This document shows positions 1 through 7,817 of a DNA stretch of 64,000 nucleotides, piece by piece (position 1 is the stretch's first letter; the number at the start of each line of letters is the position of its first letter). Made by a program: the position numbers and the translations under genes. The notes beneath the pieces are model-generated. The model worked only from the letters and a program-made list of their open reading frames with translations. It was not told where the DNA came from and searched no databases. This DNA is from Cellulomonas_A sp047229345 (GTDB lineage: Bacteria > Actinomycetota > Actinomycetes > Actinomycetales > Cellulomonadaceae), in assembly GCF_047229345.1 (NCBI RefSeq), contig NZ_JBFTER010000011.1, positions 9,235 to 73,234 of the forward strand, read 5' to 3'.

Positions 1-653
1 GCCTGCACGCGGACACCACGGCCAGCAAGGAGCGGTACCACCGCCTGCGCAGCCGCGGCGTGCCGATCGTGCTCGTCAACGGCCACGCCGAGGGCGTCGA
101 CGCCCCCTCGATCTCCAACGACGACCCGTCGTCGATGGAGCTGTCCGTGCGGCACCTCGTCTCGCTCGGGCACCGGCGCATCGGGCTCGCGATCGGCCCC
201 GACCGGTTCGTGCCCGCGCAGCGCAAGGTCGTCTCGTTCGCCGAGCAGCTGCGCCGCCAGCTCGGCGAGGAGGACGCCGCCGCGCACGTCGTCACGACCC
301 TGTTCACGGTCGAGGGCGGCCAGGCCGCCGCCGGCGAGCTCATCGAGTCGGGCCACACCGCGATCATCTGCGGGTCCGACCTCATGGCCCTGGGCGCGAT
401 CCGGGCCGCCCGCCAGCGCGGCCTCGACGTGCCCACCGACCTGTCCGTCGTCGGCTACGACGACTCCCCGCTGATCGCGTTCACCGACCCGCCGCTCACG
501 ACCGTGCGCCAGCCCGTGCAGGCCATGGGGCACGCGGCGGTCAGCGCGCTGGTCGCCGAGATCAGCGGCACCAAGGCCCCCCGCAGCGAGCTCCTGTTCC
601 ACCCGGAGCTCATCGTGCGGGCATCGACGGGCGCAGCGCCCGCCGTACGCTGA
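1..653 (+). CDS. LacI-family transcriptional regulator, C-terminal part (5' truncated by window edge)
   Basis: The reading frame is already open at base 3 and reads into the periplasmic-binding-like effector domain of LacI/GalR regulators; the HTH lies outside the window. Visible family signatures are SLGHRRIGLA, a segment with AIICGSDLMALGAIRA, and DLSVVGYDDSPL near the C-terminus followed by PPLTTVRQP. About 217 residues are present. It precedes a GH13 glucosidase on the same strand, and an amylase with an operator-like inverted repeat follows, so control of maltodextrin or starch genes is likely by context (a MalR-like role). The effector cannot be read from sequence. Confidence 0.9.
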   Translation, partial: LHADTTASKERYHRLRSRGVPIVLVNGHAEGVDAPSISNDDPSSMELSVRHLVSLGHRRIGLAIGPDRFVPAQRKVVSFAEQLRRQLGEEDAAAHVVTTLFTVEGGQAAAGELIESGHTAIICGSDLMALGAIRAARQRGLDVPTDLSVVGYDDSPLIAFTDPPLTTVRQPVQAMGHAAVSALVAEISGTKAPRSELLFHPELIVRASTGAAPAVR

Positions 654-777
654 CCCTCAGCAGCACGACCCCGCGCAGCCGGTAGCGACCGGCGTGGGCG
701 CGTCCCCACGGACGCGTCCCCGCGCACCTGCACCGGGCGCAGCAGCCCATCCCCACTCCGAAACGAGGCACAGCCCT

Positions 778-2520
778 GTGACGACCACCGACCCCCGTAC
801 CCGCACGCTCGACACGACCCTCGTGCACGCCGAGGGCTCGCCCGCCGAGGAGTGGTGGCGCCACGCCGTCATCTACCAGGTCTACCCGCGCTCGTTCGCG
901 GACGGCTCCGGCGACGGCATCGGCGACCTGCCCGGCATCACCTCGCGGCTCGAGCACCTCGCGACCCTCGGGGTCGACGCCGTGTGGCTCTCGCCGTTCT
1001 ACCGCTCCCCGCAGGCCGACGCGGGCTACGACGTGGCCGACTACCGCGACGTCGACCCGCTGTTCGGGACGCTCGCCGACTTCGACGTGCTGCTCGAGCG
1101 CGCGCACGGGCTGGGCATGCGCGTGATCGTCGACCTCGTGCCGAACCACACGTCGGACGAGCACGTCTGGTTCCAGGCCGCCCTGGCCGCCGGCCCGGGG
1201 AGCGCCGAGCGCGAGCGCTACCTCTTCCGCGAGGGCAAGGGCGCCGACGGCTCCGAGCCGCCGAACAACTGGCGGTCGATCTTCGGCGGGCCCGCGTGGA
1301 CCCGGACGACGGACGCCGACGGCACGCCCGGCCAGTGGTACCTGCACATGTTCGACACCCGTCAGCCGGACCTGAACTGGGAGCACCCCGAGGTCCGCAG
1401 CGAGTTCGAGGACGTCCTGCGGTTCTGGCTCGACCGGGGCGTCGACGGCTTCCGCATCGACGTCGCGCACGGCATGGTCAAGGCGCCGGGCCTGCCCGAC
1501 TGGGACGGCGAGGTCACGATGGTCGACGGCGCGAGCCCGGCCGACGACGGCTCGACGGGCGCCGGCAACCAGGGCCCGATGTTCGACCAGGAGGGCGTCC
1601 ACGACATCTACCGCGCGTGGCACCGCGTCCTCGCGGAGTACGACGGCGACCGTGCGCTCGTCGCCGAGGCGTGGGTCGAGCCGCTGACCCGCCTCGCGCG
1701 CTACGTCCGCCCCGACGAGATGCACCAGGCGTTCAACTTCTCGTTCCTCACGACCCCGTGGGACGCCGCCGCGCTCCGCTCGGTGGTCACCGCCTCGCTC
1801 GTCGCGAGCGACGGCGTCGGTGCGCCCACGACCTGGGTGCTGTCGAACCACGACGTCGTGCGCCACGCGTCGCGCCTCGGCCTGAGCACGCCCGGCGCGC
1901 GCCCCAACGGCATCGGCGTCGGCGACGAGCAGCCCGACGAGGAGCTCGGCCTGCGCCGCGCCCGCGCCGCGTCGCTGCTCATGCTCGGCCTGCCCGGCTC
2001 GGCGTACCTGTACCAGGGCGAGGAGCTCGGGCTGCCCGAGCACACGTCGCTCGACGACGACCTGCGCCAGGACCCGGCCTGGTGGCGCTCGGGCCACACC
2101 GAGCGCGGCCGCGACGGCTGCCGCGTGCCGCTCCCCTGGTCCGCGGACGCCCCCGGGCTCGGCTTCTCGCCGACCGGCGCGACGTGGCTCCCGCAGCCGG
2201 AGTCGTGGAGCCGCTTCGCGCTCGACGCGCAGCAGGGCGTCGAGGGCTCGACCTACGAGACCTACCGGGCCGCGCTGCGCGTGCGCCGCGAGCAGGGCCT
2301 CGGCTCGGGCTCGCTCGCGTGGGTCGACGCCCCGGAGGTGCTCGGCGGCGAGGTGCTCGCGTTCCTCAACCGCGACGTGCTCGTGCTGACCGTCTTCGGC
2401 GGCGCGCCGGTCGCGCTGCCCGAGGGCGCCGAGGTGCTGCTCGCGAGCGGTGACGTCACGGCCGAGGACGGGCGCGTCGTCGTCCCGGCCGACACGACCG
2501 TGTGGGCCCGCCTGGCCTGA
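778..2520 (+). CDS. GH13 alpha-glucosidase (oligo-1,6-glucosidase / maltodextrin glucosidase type)
   Basis: Cytoplasmic glycoside hydrolase of 580 residues expected to release glucose from short alpha-glucans. The family's beta-strand motifs are in order: VIYQVYPRSF near residue 31, DLVPNHTSDEHVWF near 119, GFRIDVAHGM with nucleophile Asp228, LVAEAW with acid/base Glu297, and VLSNHDVVRH with Asp359. QPDLNWEHPEVR is typical of the alpha-glucosidase subgroup rather than alpha-amylases. No signal peptide is visible. The chosen GTG has GAGG 9 nt upstream; an earlier in-frame GTG at 694 would add 28 residues that do not look like the family. It follows the LacI-type gene and converges on the amylase gene. 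Exact substrate is uncertain. Confidence 0.92.
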   Translation: MTTTDPRTRTLDTTLVHAEGSPAEEWWRHAVIYQVYPRSFADGSGDGIGDLPGITSRLEHLATLGVDAVWLSPFYRSPQADAGYDVADYRDVDPLFGTLADFDVLLERAHGLGMRVIVDLVPNHTSDEHVWFQAALAAGPGSAERERYLFREGKGADGSEPPNNWRSIFGGPAWTRTTDADGTPGQWYLHMFDTRQPDLNWEHPEVRSEFEDVLRFWLDRGVDGFRIDVAHGMVKAPGLPDWDGEVTMVDGASPADDGSTGAGNQGPMFDQEGVHDIYRAWHRVLAEYDGDRALVAEAWVEPLTRLARYVRPDEMHQAFNFSFLTTPWDAAALRSVVTASLVASDGVGAPTTWVLSNHDVVRHASRLGLSTPGARPNGIGVGDEQPDEELGLRRARAASLLMLGLPGSAYLYQGEELGLPEHTSLDDDLRQDPAWWRSGHTERGRDGCRVPLPWSADAPGLGFSPTGATWLPQPESWSRFALDAQQGVEGSTYETYRAALRVRREQGLGSGSLAWVDAPEVLGGEVLAFLNRDVLVLTVFGGAPVALPEGAEVLLASGDVTAEDGRVVVPADTTVWARLA

Positions 2521-2539
2521 CGGCTCCTGCGCGACGACG

Positions 2540-2572
2540 GCGCCGGCCCCGGGGAGATCCCGGGGCCGGCGC
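2540..2572. terminator. Bidirectional GC hairpin between convergent glucosidase and amylase genes
   Basis: A perfect inverted repeat (arm 2540-2553, 5-nt loop GAGAT, arm 2559-2572) fills the 58-bp gap between the two convergent stop codons. There is no U-tract, as is common for terminators in high-GC actinobacteria. Confidence 0.8.
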
Positions 2573-2578
2573 GTCCGT

Positions 2579-4093
2579 TCAGGCCTCCGCGCGCGCCCCG
2601 ACGTGCAGCGCCACCGCGCTCCCGGCGGGCACGCGCGCGGCGACCTCGCCGTCGTCGACGCGCACCGGGTCGCCCGTGCACCGCGGACCGTCCGTGCCGG
2701 CCGCCGCCGTCGGCCCTGCGAGCACGTCGCAGTACTCCCCGTCCCGCAGCGTCGTCGGCACGCGCGCCTCGAGCGGCGCGTCGCCCCCGTTGACGACCAC
2801 GGTCCCCCGCTCGCCGCGGCTGAGGGCGATCGCGTCGCCGTCCTCCCACCGCGCCCCGACGGGGTCGTCGCCCACCGCGGAGCGCCAGCCGACCATGCCC
2901 TCGACGGTGCGCCACCGGTGCTGGCAGACCCACTCGCCGTCGGCGTACGCCCGGTCGGCGCCCGCGTCGTCGGGGCACGCGGCGTCGAGCACCGCACCGT
3001 CGCCGTCCTGCTCGGGCCCGGCGTCGCGGTCGCTGAACGCGTAGCCCGAGTACACGACCGGGCGGCCGTAGCCCGTCGCGAGCATGAGGACGTTCGCGAG
3101 CACGTACGAGGTGCCGTCCGCGTACCCGAGCGTGCTGCCGCCCCGCTCGGTGTCGTGGTTCTCGACGAAGATCCACGCCTTCTCGGACGGCAGGTACGAC
3201 GACCCCGTGCCGAGCTCGGTGACCAGGCGCAGCGACCCGCCGCGGATCATGCCGGTCGCCTCGCGGCCCCAGGCGAACTCGAAGACGTCCCCGAACCCGG
3301 CGTACTGCTCGGGCACGACGGGCTCGCCGCCGCCGCGGATGACCTCGGAGACGATGCGGGTGCCCTCCGGCAGCCGCTCGACCAGCGCGGCGACGTCCTC
3401 GGCGGGCATGTGCTTCGCGGCGTCGATGCGGAAGCCGTCGACGCCGAGGCTCAGCACGTCCTGCAGGTAGGCGACGAGCCGGTCCTGCACCGCGACGCGC
3501 CCGGTCGCGAGGTCCGCGAGGTTCACGAGCTCGCAGTGCTGGACCTCGTAGGCGTCGCGGTAGTCGGCGATGTCGTCGGCAGGCGGGACGCCGCAGTGGT
3601 GGAAGTCCCCCGCCGCGTCGGACCAGACGCCCGGGTGGTCGTAGTGGGAGTACGGCGACCCCGCCCAGCCGGTACCGGGCTCGTCCTGCCCCGTCATGTG
3701 GTTGACGACCGCGTCCACCACGACGTCGACGCCCGCCTCGTGGCACGTCTCGACCATCGCGGCGAGCTCCGCACGGGTGCCGAGCCGCGACTCGAGCAGG
3801 TAGGACACGGGCTGGTACGCGGTCCACCAGGCGTCGCCGCGGACGTGCTCCTGCGGTGGCGACGTGAGCACCCAGCCGTACCCGGCCGGGCCGAGGCGCT
3901 CGGTGCACTCGCGCGCGATCGCGTCCCAGGTCCACTGGAAGAGCTGCACGCCGACGTCGCGCGCGCCGGCGGGCTCGGGAGCGCCGTCCTCGGGGGACGT
4001 GCACGCGCCGAGCCCGGCGGCGAGCCCCAGGGCGAGGAGTGCGGCGGCCGCGCGGCGGCGCAGCCCTCGGGTGGGTCGTGTGCTGCTCTGCAC
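2579..4093 (-). CDS. Secreted lipoprotein alpha-amylase (GH13)
   Basis: A 504-residue exported glycosidase expected to attack starch or maltodextrins at the cell surface. The N-terminus has arginines, a hydrophobic stretch and lipobox LGAC (Cys31), so it is probably lipid-anchored. Catalytic elements: DAVVNHMTG near 127, GVDGFRIDAAKHM with nucleophile Asp224, IVSE with Glu250, FVENHDTERGG with Asp314. The protein resembles the compact actinobacterial/animal-type alpha-amylases. A C-terminal beta-sandwich is plausible but no starch-binding module is obvious. It starts at GTG, with an inverted repeat TGCAAG-N10-CTTGCA 27 bp upstream that suggests control by a LacI-type repressor such as the neighbour at the window start. 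Confidence 0.92.
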   Translation of the reverse strand: MQSSTRPTRGLRRRAAAALLALGLAAGLGACTSPEDGAPEPAGARDVGVQLFQWTWDAIARECTERLGPAGYGWVLTSPPQEHVRGDAWWTAYQPVSYLLESRLGTRAELAAMVETCHEAGVDVVVDAVVNHMTGQDEPGTGWAGSPYSHYDHPGVWSDAAGDFHHCGVPPADDIADYRDAYEVQHCELVNLADLATGRVAVQDRLVAYLQDVLSLGVDGFRIDAAKHMPAEDVAALVERLPEGTRIVSEVIRGGGEPVVPEQYAGFGDVFEFAWGREATGMIRGGSLRLVTELGTGSSYLPSEKAWIFVENHDTERGGSTLGYADGTSYVLANVLMLATGYGRPVVYSGYAFSDRDAGPEQDGDGAVLDAACPDDAGADRAYADGEWVCQHRWRTVEGMVGWRSAVGDDPVGARWEDGDAIALSRGERGTVVVNGGDAPLEARVPTTLRDGEYCDVLAGPTAAAGTDGPRCTGDPVRVDDGEVAARVPAGSAVALHVGARAEA

Positions 4094-4119
4094 GGGGCTC
4101 CTGCCGTCGTCGGGACGGC

Positions 4120-4141
4120 TGCAAGCGTACAGAAACTTGCA
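4120..4141. promoter_or_regulatory. Operator-like inverted repeat upstream of the amylase gene
   Basis: TGCAAG (4120-4125), 10 nt, CTTGCA (4136-4141). The half-sites resemble the TTGCAAG/CTTGCAA elements bound by MalR/Reg1-type LacI regulators in Streptomyces (recalled). On the minus strand a possible -10, TACGCT, lies inside the spacer, so a bound repressor would cover the promoter. Confidence 0.55.
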
Positions 4142-4187
4142 ACGCCGACGACGGTCCCGCGCGGCTCGGGAGCCGGCGCGGTCAGCC

Positions 4188-4245
4188 GTTCGAGTCAGCC
4201 GCCCGGATCGGCCGCCCGGCTCGGTCGTTCGAGTCAGCCGCCCGG
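4188..4245. repeat. Two copies of a 19-bp sequence, 39-bp period
   Basis: GTTCGAGTCAGCCGCCCGG occurs at 4188-4206 and again at 4227-4245, with further degenerate copies on either side. It lies in the 179-bp spacer between the dusB stop and the amylase start. No function is evident. Confidence 0.75.
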
Positions 4246-4272
4246 CTCAGTCGCTCGCGTCCGCCGCTCGGG

Positions 4273-5502
4273 TCACCCGCCCGAGACGCTCAGCTCGGCC
4301 TCGTGCAGCGCGCGCCGGAAGTCGTCGCTCAGCTCGCGCGACGCGAGCCAGCCCTCCGGCAGCGTCGGGCGCTTGGGCGAGCCCGCGCGCCCCCGCTGCC
4401 CCTCCGCCGCCTCACCGGGGTACGGCTGGTCGAGGTCGAGCGCCCCGAGCCGCTCGTCGAGCTCCGCGAGCGTCGACACCAGCCCGAGCTTCGCGCGGAG
4501 CTCGCCGCCCACCACGTACCCCTTGAGGTACCAGGCCATGTGCTTGCGCATCTCGCGCAGCGCCTTCGACTCGTCCCCGAAGTGCTCGATCATGAGCTCC
4601 GCGTGCCGGCGCACCACGGCGGCGACCTCGCCGAGCCCCGGCCGGCGACGCTCGTCCGACCCGGCGAACGCCGCCGCGAGGTCGGCGAACAGCCAGGGCC
4701 GTCCCTGGCAGCCCCGCCCGACGACGACGCCGTCGCACCCGGTCTGCGCGACCATGGCGAGCGCGTCCTCGGCCGACCAGATGTCGCCGTTGCCGAGCAC
4801 CGGGATGTCCGTCACCGCCTCCTTGAGCCGCGCGATCGACTCCCAGTCGGCCGTGCCCGAGTAGTAGTCGGCCGCCGTCCGGGCGTGCAGCGCGACCGCC
4901 GCGACGCCGACCTCCTGCGCGACGAGACCCGCCTCGAGGTACGTCAGGTGGTCGTCGTCGATGCCCTTGCGCATCTTGACGGTCACGGGCACGCCGTACG
5001 GGCTCGCGGCGTCGACCGCGGCGCTGATGATCGAGCGGAACAGGTCCCGCTTCCAGGGCAGCACCGCTCCCCCGCCGCGCCGCGTGACCTTGGGCACCGG
5101 GCAGCCGAAGTTGAGGTCGACGTGGTCCGCGCGGTCCTCGGAGGCGATGAGGCGCACCGCCGCACCGACGGTCGCGGGGTCGACGCCGTAGACCTGCACC
5201 GAGCGCGGCTTCTCGTCGGGCTCGTGGGAGATGATCCGCATCGACTCCTCGCCCCGCTCGACGAGCGCGCGCGACGTGACCATCTCGGCGACGTAGAGCC
5301 CGGCGCCCGACTCCCGGCACAGCCGCCGGAAGGCCGCGTTCGTCACGCCCGCCATCGGCGCGAGCACGACGGGCGTGTCGATGGTGAGGGGCCCGATGCG
5401 CAGCGGCGGGAGCACGCGCGTGCCGGTTCCGGGCGCAGCGTCCGCCGAGGCGCCGCTCGGCGTCGGGGCGGGCACGGCGGGGGTCACGGTCGCAGGCGTC
5501 AC
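4273..5502 (-). CDS. dusB: tRNA-dihydrouridine synthase DusB
   Basis: FMN-dependent enzyme reducing uridine to dihydrouridine in tRNA. The TIM-barrel start VLAPMAGVTNAAFRRLCR, the catalytic-cysteine segment VDLNFGCPVPKV, RRGGGA, and the FMN phosphate region GNGDIWS / VVVGRGCQGRPWLF are all present; the C-terminal helical domain with RKHMAWYLKGY follows. 409 residues from the GTG at 5502 (GGGGGA about 10 nt upstream); a GTG at 5520 would add six residues. The long open frame further upstream is antisense to the sigma factor gene and is not coding. The start region is divergent from the sigma factor gene with about 100 bp between. Confidence 0.92.
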   Translation of the reverse strand: MTPATVTPAVPAPTPSGASADAAPGTGTRVLPPLRIGPLTIDTPVVLAPMAGVTNAAFRRLCRESGAGLYVAEMVTSRALVERGEESMRIISHEPDEKPRSVQVYGVDPATVGAAVRLIASEDRADHVDLNFGCPVPKVTRRGGGAVLPWKRDLFRSIISAAVDAASPYGVPVTVKMRKGIDDDHLTYLEAGLVAQEVGVAAVALHARTAADYYSGTADWESIARLKEAVTDIPVLGNGDIWSAEDALAMVAQTGCDGVVVGRGCQGRPWLFADLAAAFAGSDERRRPGLGEVAAVVRRHAELMIEHFGDESKALREMRKHMAWYLKGYVVGGELRAKLGLVSTLAELDERLGALDLDQPYPGEAAEGQRGRAGSPKRPTLPEGWLASRELSDDFRRALHEAELSVSGG

Positions 5503-5566
5503 CCGTCGATTGTCCCCCACGCGGCGCGCGCCCCCCTCTCGCGAAGCACCCGGGTGACGTCCGGAC

Positions 5567-5592
5567 TCAACCTTCGGGGCGGGTCGTGCGTC
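5567..5592 (+). promoter_or_regulatory. ECF-sigma-like promoter before the sigma factor gene
   Basis: TCAAC (5567-5571), 17 nt, CGTC (5589-5592): the -35 AAC and -10 CGTC with the spacing typical of ECF promoters (consensus GGAAC-N16/17-CGTC). Transcription would begin about 5600, right at or just before the start codon, suggesting autoregulation and a very short or absent leader. Confidence 0.5.
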
Positions 5593-5610
5593 TTCTACGG
5601 TGTGACCACC

Positions 5611-6285
5611 ATGACGAGCGGCACCCTCGCCTTCCCCGGTGACCCCCCGGACCTGCCCTCCGAGGAGGTCGTCCTCGTCGAGCGCGTCGCGCGCCGCGGT
5701 GCCGCGCAGCGCGCGCAGACCCGCGAGGTCGACGCCGCGAGCCGCGACGCGGAGTTCGCCGCGTTCATGTCCGAGCACGGGGACGACCTGCTGCGCACCG
5801 CGTGGCTGCTGTGCGGCGACGCGCACCGCGCGGAGGAGCTGACCCAGCAGGCGCTCGTGCGCACCTACGCCGCGTGGTCCCGCGTCCGCACCGGCGACCC
5901 GCTCGCCTACACCCGCCGCGTGCTCGCGAACCTCCGGGTCGACTCGTGGCGGCGCCGGCGCCGCGAGGTGCTGACCGCGCCCGAGGACCTGCCCGACGGC
6001 GCCGCAGCACGTACCGGCCCGACCCCCGCGGCGGGCCGCGACCACCAGGTCGCCGCCGCCGACCGCGACCTGCTCGTGCGCGCCCTGGCGACCCTGTCCC
6101 CGCGCCAGCGCCGCATCGTCGTCCTGCGCCACCTCGTCGGGATGCCGGAGGCCGAGGTGGCCGCCGACCTCGGTGTGAGCGTCGGCACCGTGAAGTCCAC
6201 GGCGTCCCGCGCGCTCGCGTCCCTGCGCGGCGTGCTCGCGGCCGACCCCTCCGCCCCCACCGCCCGCGCGAGGAGCCCCCGATGA
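5611..6285 (+). CDS. SigE-family (ECF-like) RNA polymerase sigma factor
   Basis: A 224-residue two-domain sigma factor. Region 2 is seen in FAAFMSEHGDDLLRTAWLLC, AEELTQQALVRTYAAW and the DNA-melting/-10 segment DPLAYTRRVLANLRVDSWRR. Region 4 is LSPRQRRIVVLRHLVGM followed by the helix-turn-helix VAADLGVSVGTVKSTASRAL. The pattern fits the actinobacterial SigE (TIGR02983) group. An extra N-terminal stretch of about 45 residues precedes region 2. The start may instead be the GTG at 5602. Its stop overlaps the next gene's ATG (ATGA), so the two are translationally coupled, and an ECF-like promoter lies directly upstream. Confidence 0.88.
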   Translation: MTSGTLAFPGDPPDLPSEEVVLVERVARRGAAQRAQTREVDAASRDAEFAAFMSEHGDDLLRTAWLLCGDAHRAEELTQQALVRTYAAWSRVRTGDPLAYTRRVLANLRVDSWRRRRREVLTAPEDLPDGAAARTGPTPAAGRDHQVAAADRDLLVRALATLSPRQRRIVVLRHLVGMPEAEVAADLGVSVGTVKSTASRALASLRGVLAADPSAPTARARSPR

Positions 6286-7754
6286 CCCGCACCCCGCCCC
6301 CGACCCGGCTCCTCGACCCCCGCGAGGACGAGGTCGTGGCCCGCCTGCACCGCTACGCGACCTCCGGCGCACCGCCCATGCAGCTCGCGACGGACGACGT
6401 GATCCGCGCGGCGCACCGCCGCACGACCGCGCGGCGCATCCGTGGTGCCGCGGTCAGCACGTTCACCGTGGTCGCCCTCGCGCTCGGCGGCACGTACGTC
6501 GCCGGTCTCGAGCAGACGGCCGACGACACCCCCGCGCTCGCGGGCGACGTGCGCGTCGTGACCGTCGCCGAGGGGGTCACGGCCGCGTCCTTCCCGGCCC
6601 GCGTGCGCGGCGAGGCCGACGCCGTCGACCTCGGCCTCGGCTTCCCCGACGTGCCCGTCGGCGCCCCGATCACGCTGAGCGAGGACGCCGGGACGCTGTT
6701 CGTCGGCCTCCCGCTCGACGCCGGGGCGAACCTGGCCGGCGCGAGCGTGCACACCGTGCGCCTCGACCCGTGGACGGACGAGGACGCCGCGACCGGCACG
6801 ACGTTCCGGACCGTCGCGAGCACCGACGGCCGCGAGATGCTCGTCGTCGGGACCGTGCCGCAGTGGGTCGAGGACCCGGTCGTCGAGCTCGTGGGCGAGG
6901 AGCAGCCCGGGTTCGTGCCCGTGGCCGGCGGCACCGCGGTCGACCGGGTCGAGGTCCCGACGTTCGACGCGCCGGGCGACGGCACCGGCCGGGTGTACGC
7001 CGTGCGGCTCTCGGCGGAATCCGCCGCGTCGCAGGGGTGGCTGCGCATCGACGACCTCCGCCTGGTGCCCGTCGTGACGGGTGCGGGCGGCGCCGAGGTG
7101 CTCGGCGGCGAGTGCCGCGGTGCGGAGCCGCAGTGCGTGCTCGACACCGTCCAGGGGCTCCTCGAGGACGTCGACGCCGCGGCCGTCGAGGTCGGGACCG
7201 GGATCGTCGCGACCTCGCGGCTCGGGATCGACCTCGTCCGCGACGAGCGCACGGCCGGGCTGCCGGCGCTCGACCTCGGCCTCGACCTGCCCGACCCGGC
7301 TGCGCCCGGCCGGCTCGCCGTCGTGCAGGACCCGGACGCGCCGCCCCCGGCCTCGACGAACGTCCCCGCGACGATCGGGGTCGACGGCGCGGGCCCGCTG
7401 CCCGAGTCCGCCTGGCGGACCGCGCTCGGCGGCTCGCGCGAGAACGCGCTCGTCGACGTCGTCAGCACCGAGACGGCGTACGCGGCCCAGGGCGACGCGT
7501 GGGTGCTGACCGGGACCGTGCCGGGGTCCGTGGCTCCGGACGCGCTCGCCCGGATCGAGCTCGCCGAGCCCGTCGTGCGCGCGGACGGAACCCGCGGGAC
7601 CACGATCGAGGTGCCGACGTTCGACCCGATGTCCGGGGACGGCCGGCGTGCGTACGTCGTCGTCGTCGGGCCGGCGGCCGGCCTGCCCGACCCGTCGAGC
7701 GGCCGGTCCCCGCTCGCGCCGGCGCCGACCACGTTCGTCGAGCGCGCGCGCTGA
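6282..7754 (+). CDS. Single-pass membrane protein coupled to the sigma factor; candidate anti-sigma factor with duplicated ectodomain
   Basis: 490 residues: a cytoplasmic segment of about 55 residues rich in Arg/His, one membrane span at about 56-75, and a large extracytoplasmic part. The outer part contains a tandem duplication: DLGLGFPD (116) matches DLGLDLPD (331), GTVP (190) matches GTVP (411), EVPTFD (224) matches EVPTFD (443), giving two similar modules of about 145 residues. I recognise no family by sequence. The 4-nt ATGA overlap with the sigma gene and the single-span topology are what anti-sigma factors usually show, but no zinc-binding ZAS motif is visible, so that role is inference. 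Ends just before the YibE/F gene. Confidence 0.75.
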   Translation: MTRTPPPTRLLDPREDEVVARLHRYATSGAPPMQLATDDVIRAAHRRTTARRIRGAAVSTFTVVALALGGTYVAGLEQTADDTPALAGDVRVVTVAEGVTAASFPARVRGEADAVDLGLGFPDVPVGAPITLSEDAGTLFVGLPLDAGANLAGASVHTVRLDPWTDEDAATGTTFRTVASTDGREMLVVGTVPQWVEDPVVELVGEEQPGFVPVAGGTAVDRVEVPTFDAPGDGTGRVYAVRLSAESAASQGWLRIDDLRLVPVVTGAGGAEVLGGECRGAEPQCVLDTVQGLLEDVDAAAVEVGTGIVATSRLGIDLVRDERTAGLPALDLGLDLPDPAAPGRLAVVQDPDAPPPASTNVPATIGVDGAGPLPESAWRTALGGSRENALVDVVSTETAYAAQGDAWVLTGTVPGSVAPDALARIELAEPVVRADGTRGTTIEVPTFDPMSGDGRRAYVVVVGPAAGLPDPSSGRSPLAPAPTTFVERAR

Positions 7755-7817
7755 CGTCACCCGGCGCTCCCCGCGCGGGACCGGGCGTCGTCGGGCACGG
7801 TGCTGCACAATCGCACC

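Noticed and set aside
4039..5610. Extended frame upstream of the sigma factor
   Set aside because: Antisense to dusB and without sigma-factor similarity; the promoter-like motif and start codon lie at 5567-5613.
5503..6372. Upstream extension of the dusB frame
   Set aside because: Antisense to the sigma gene, and family similarity begins only after 5502.
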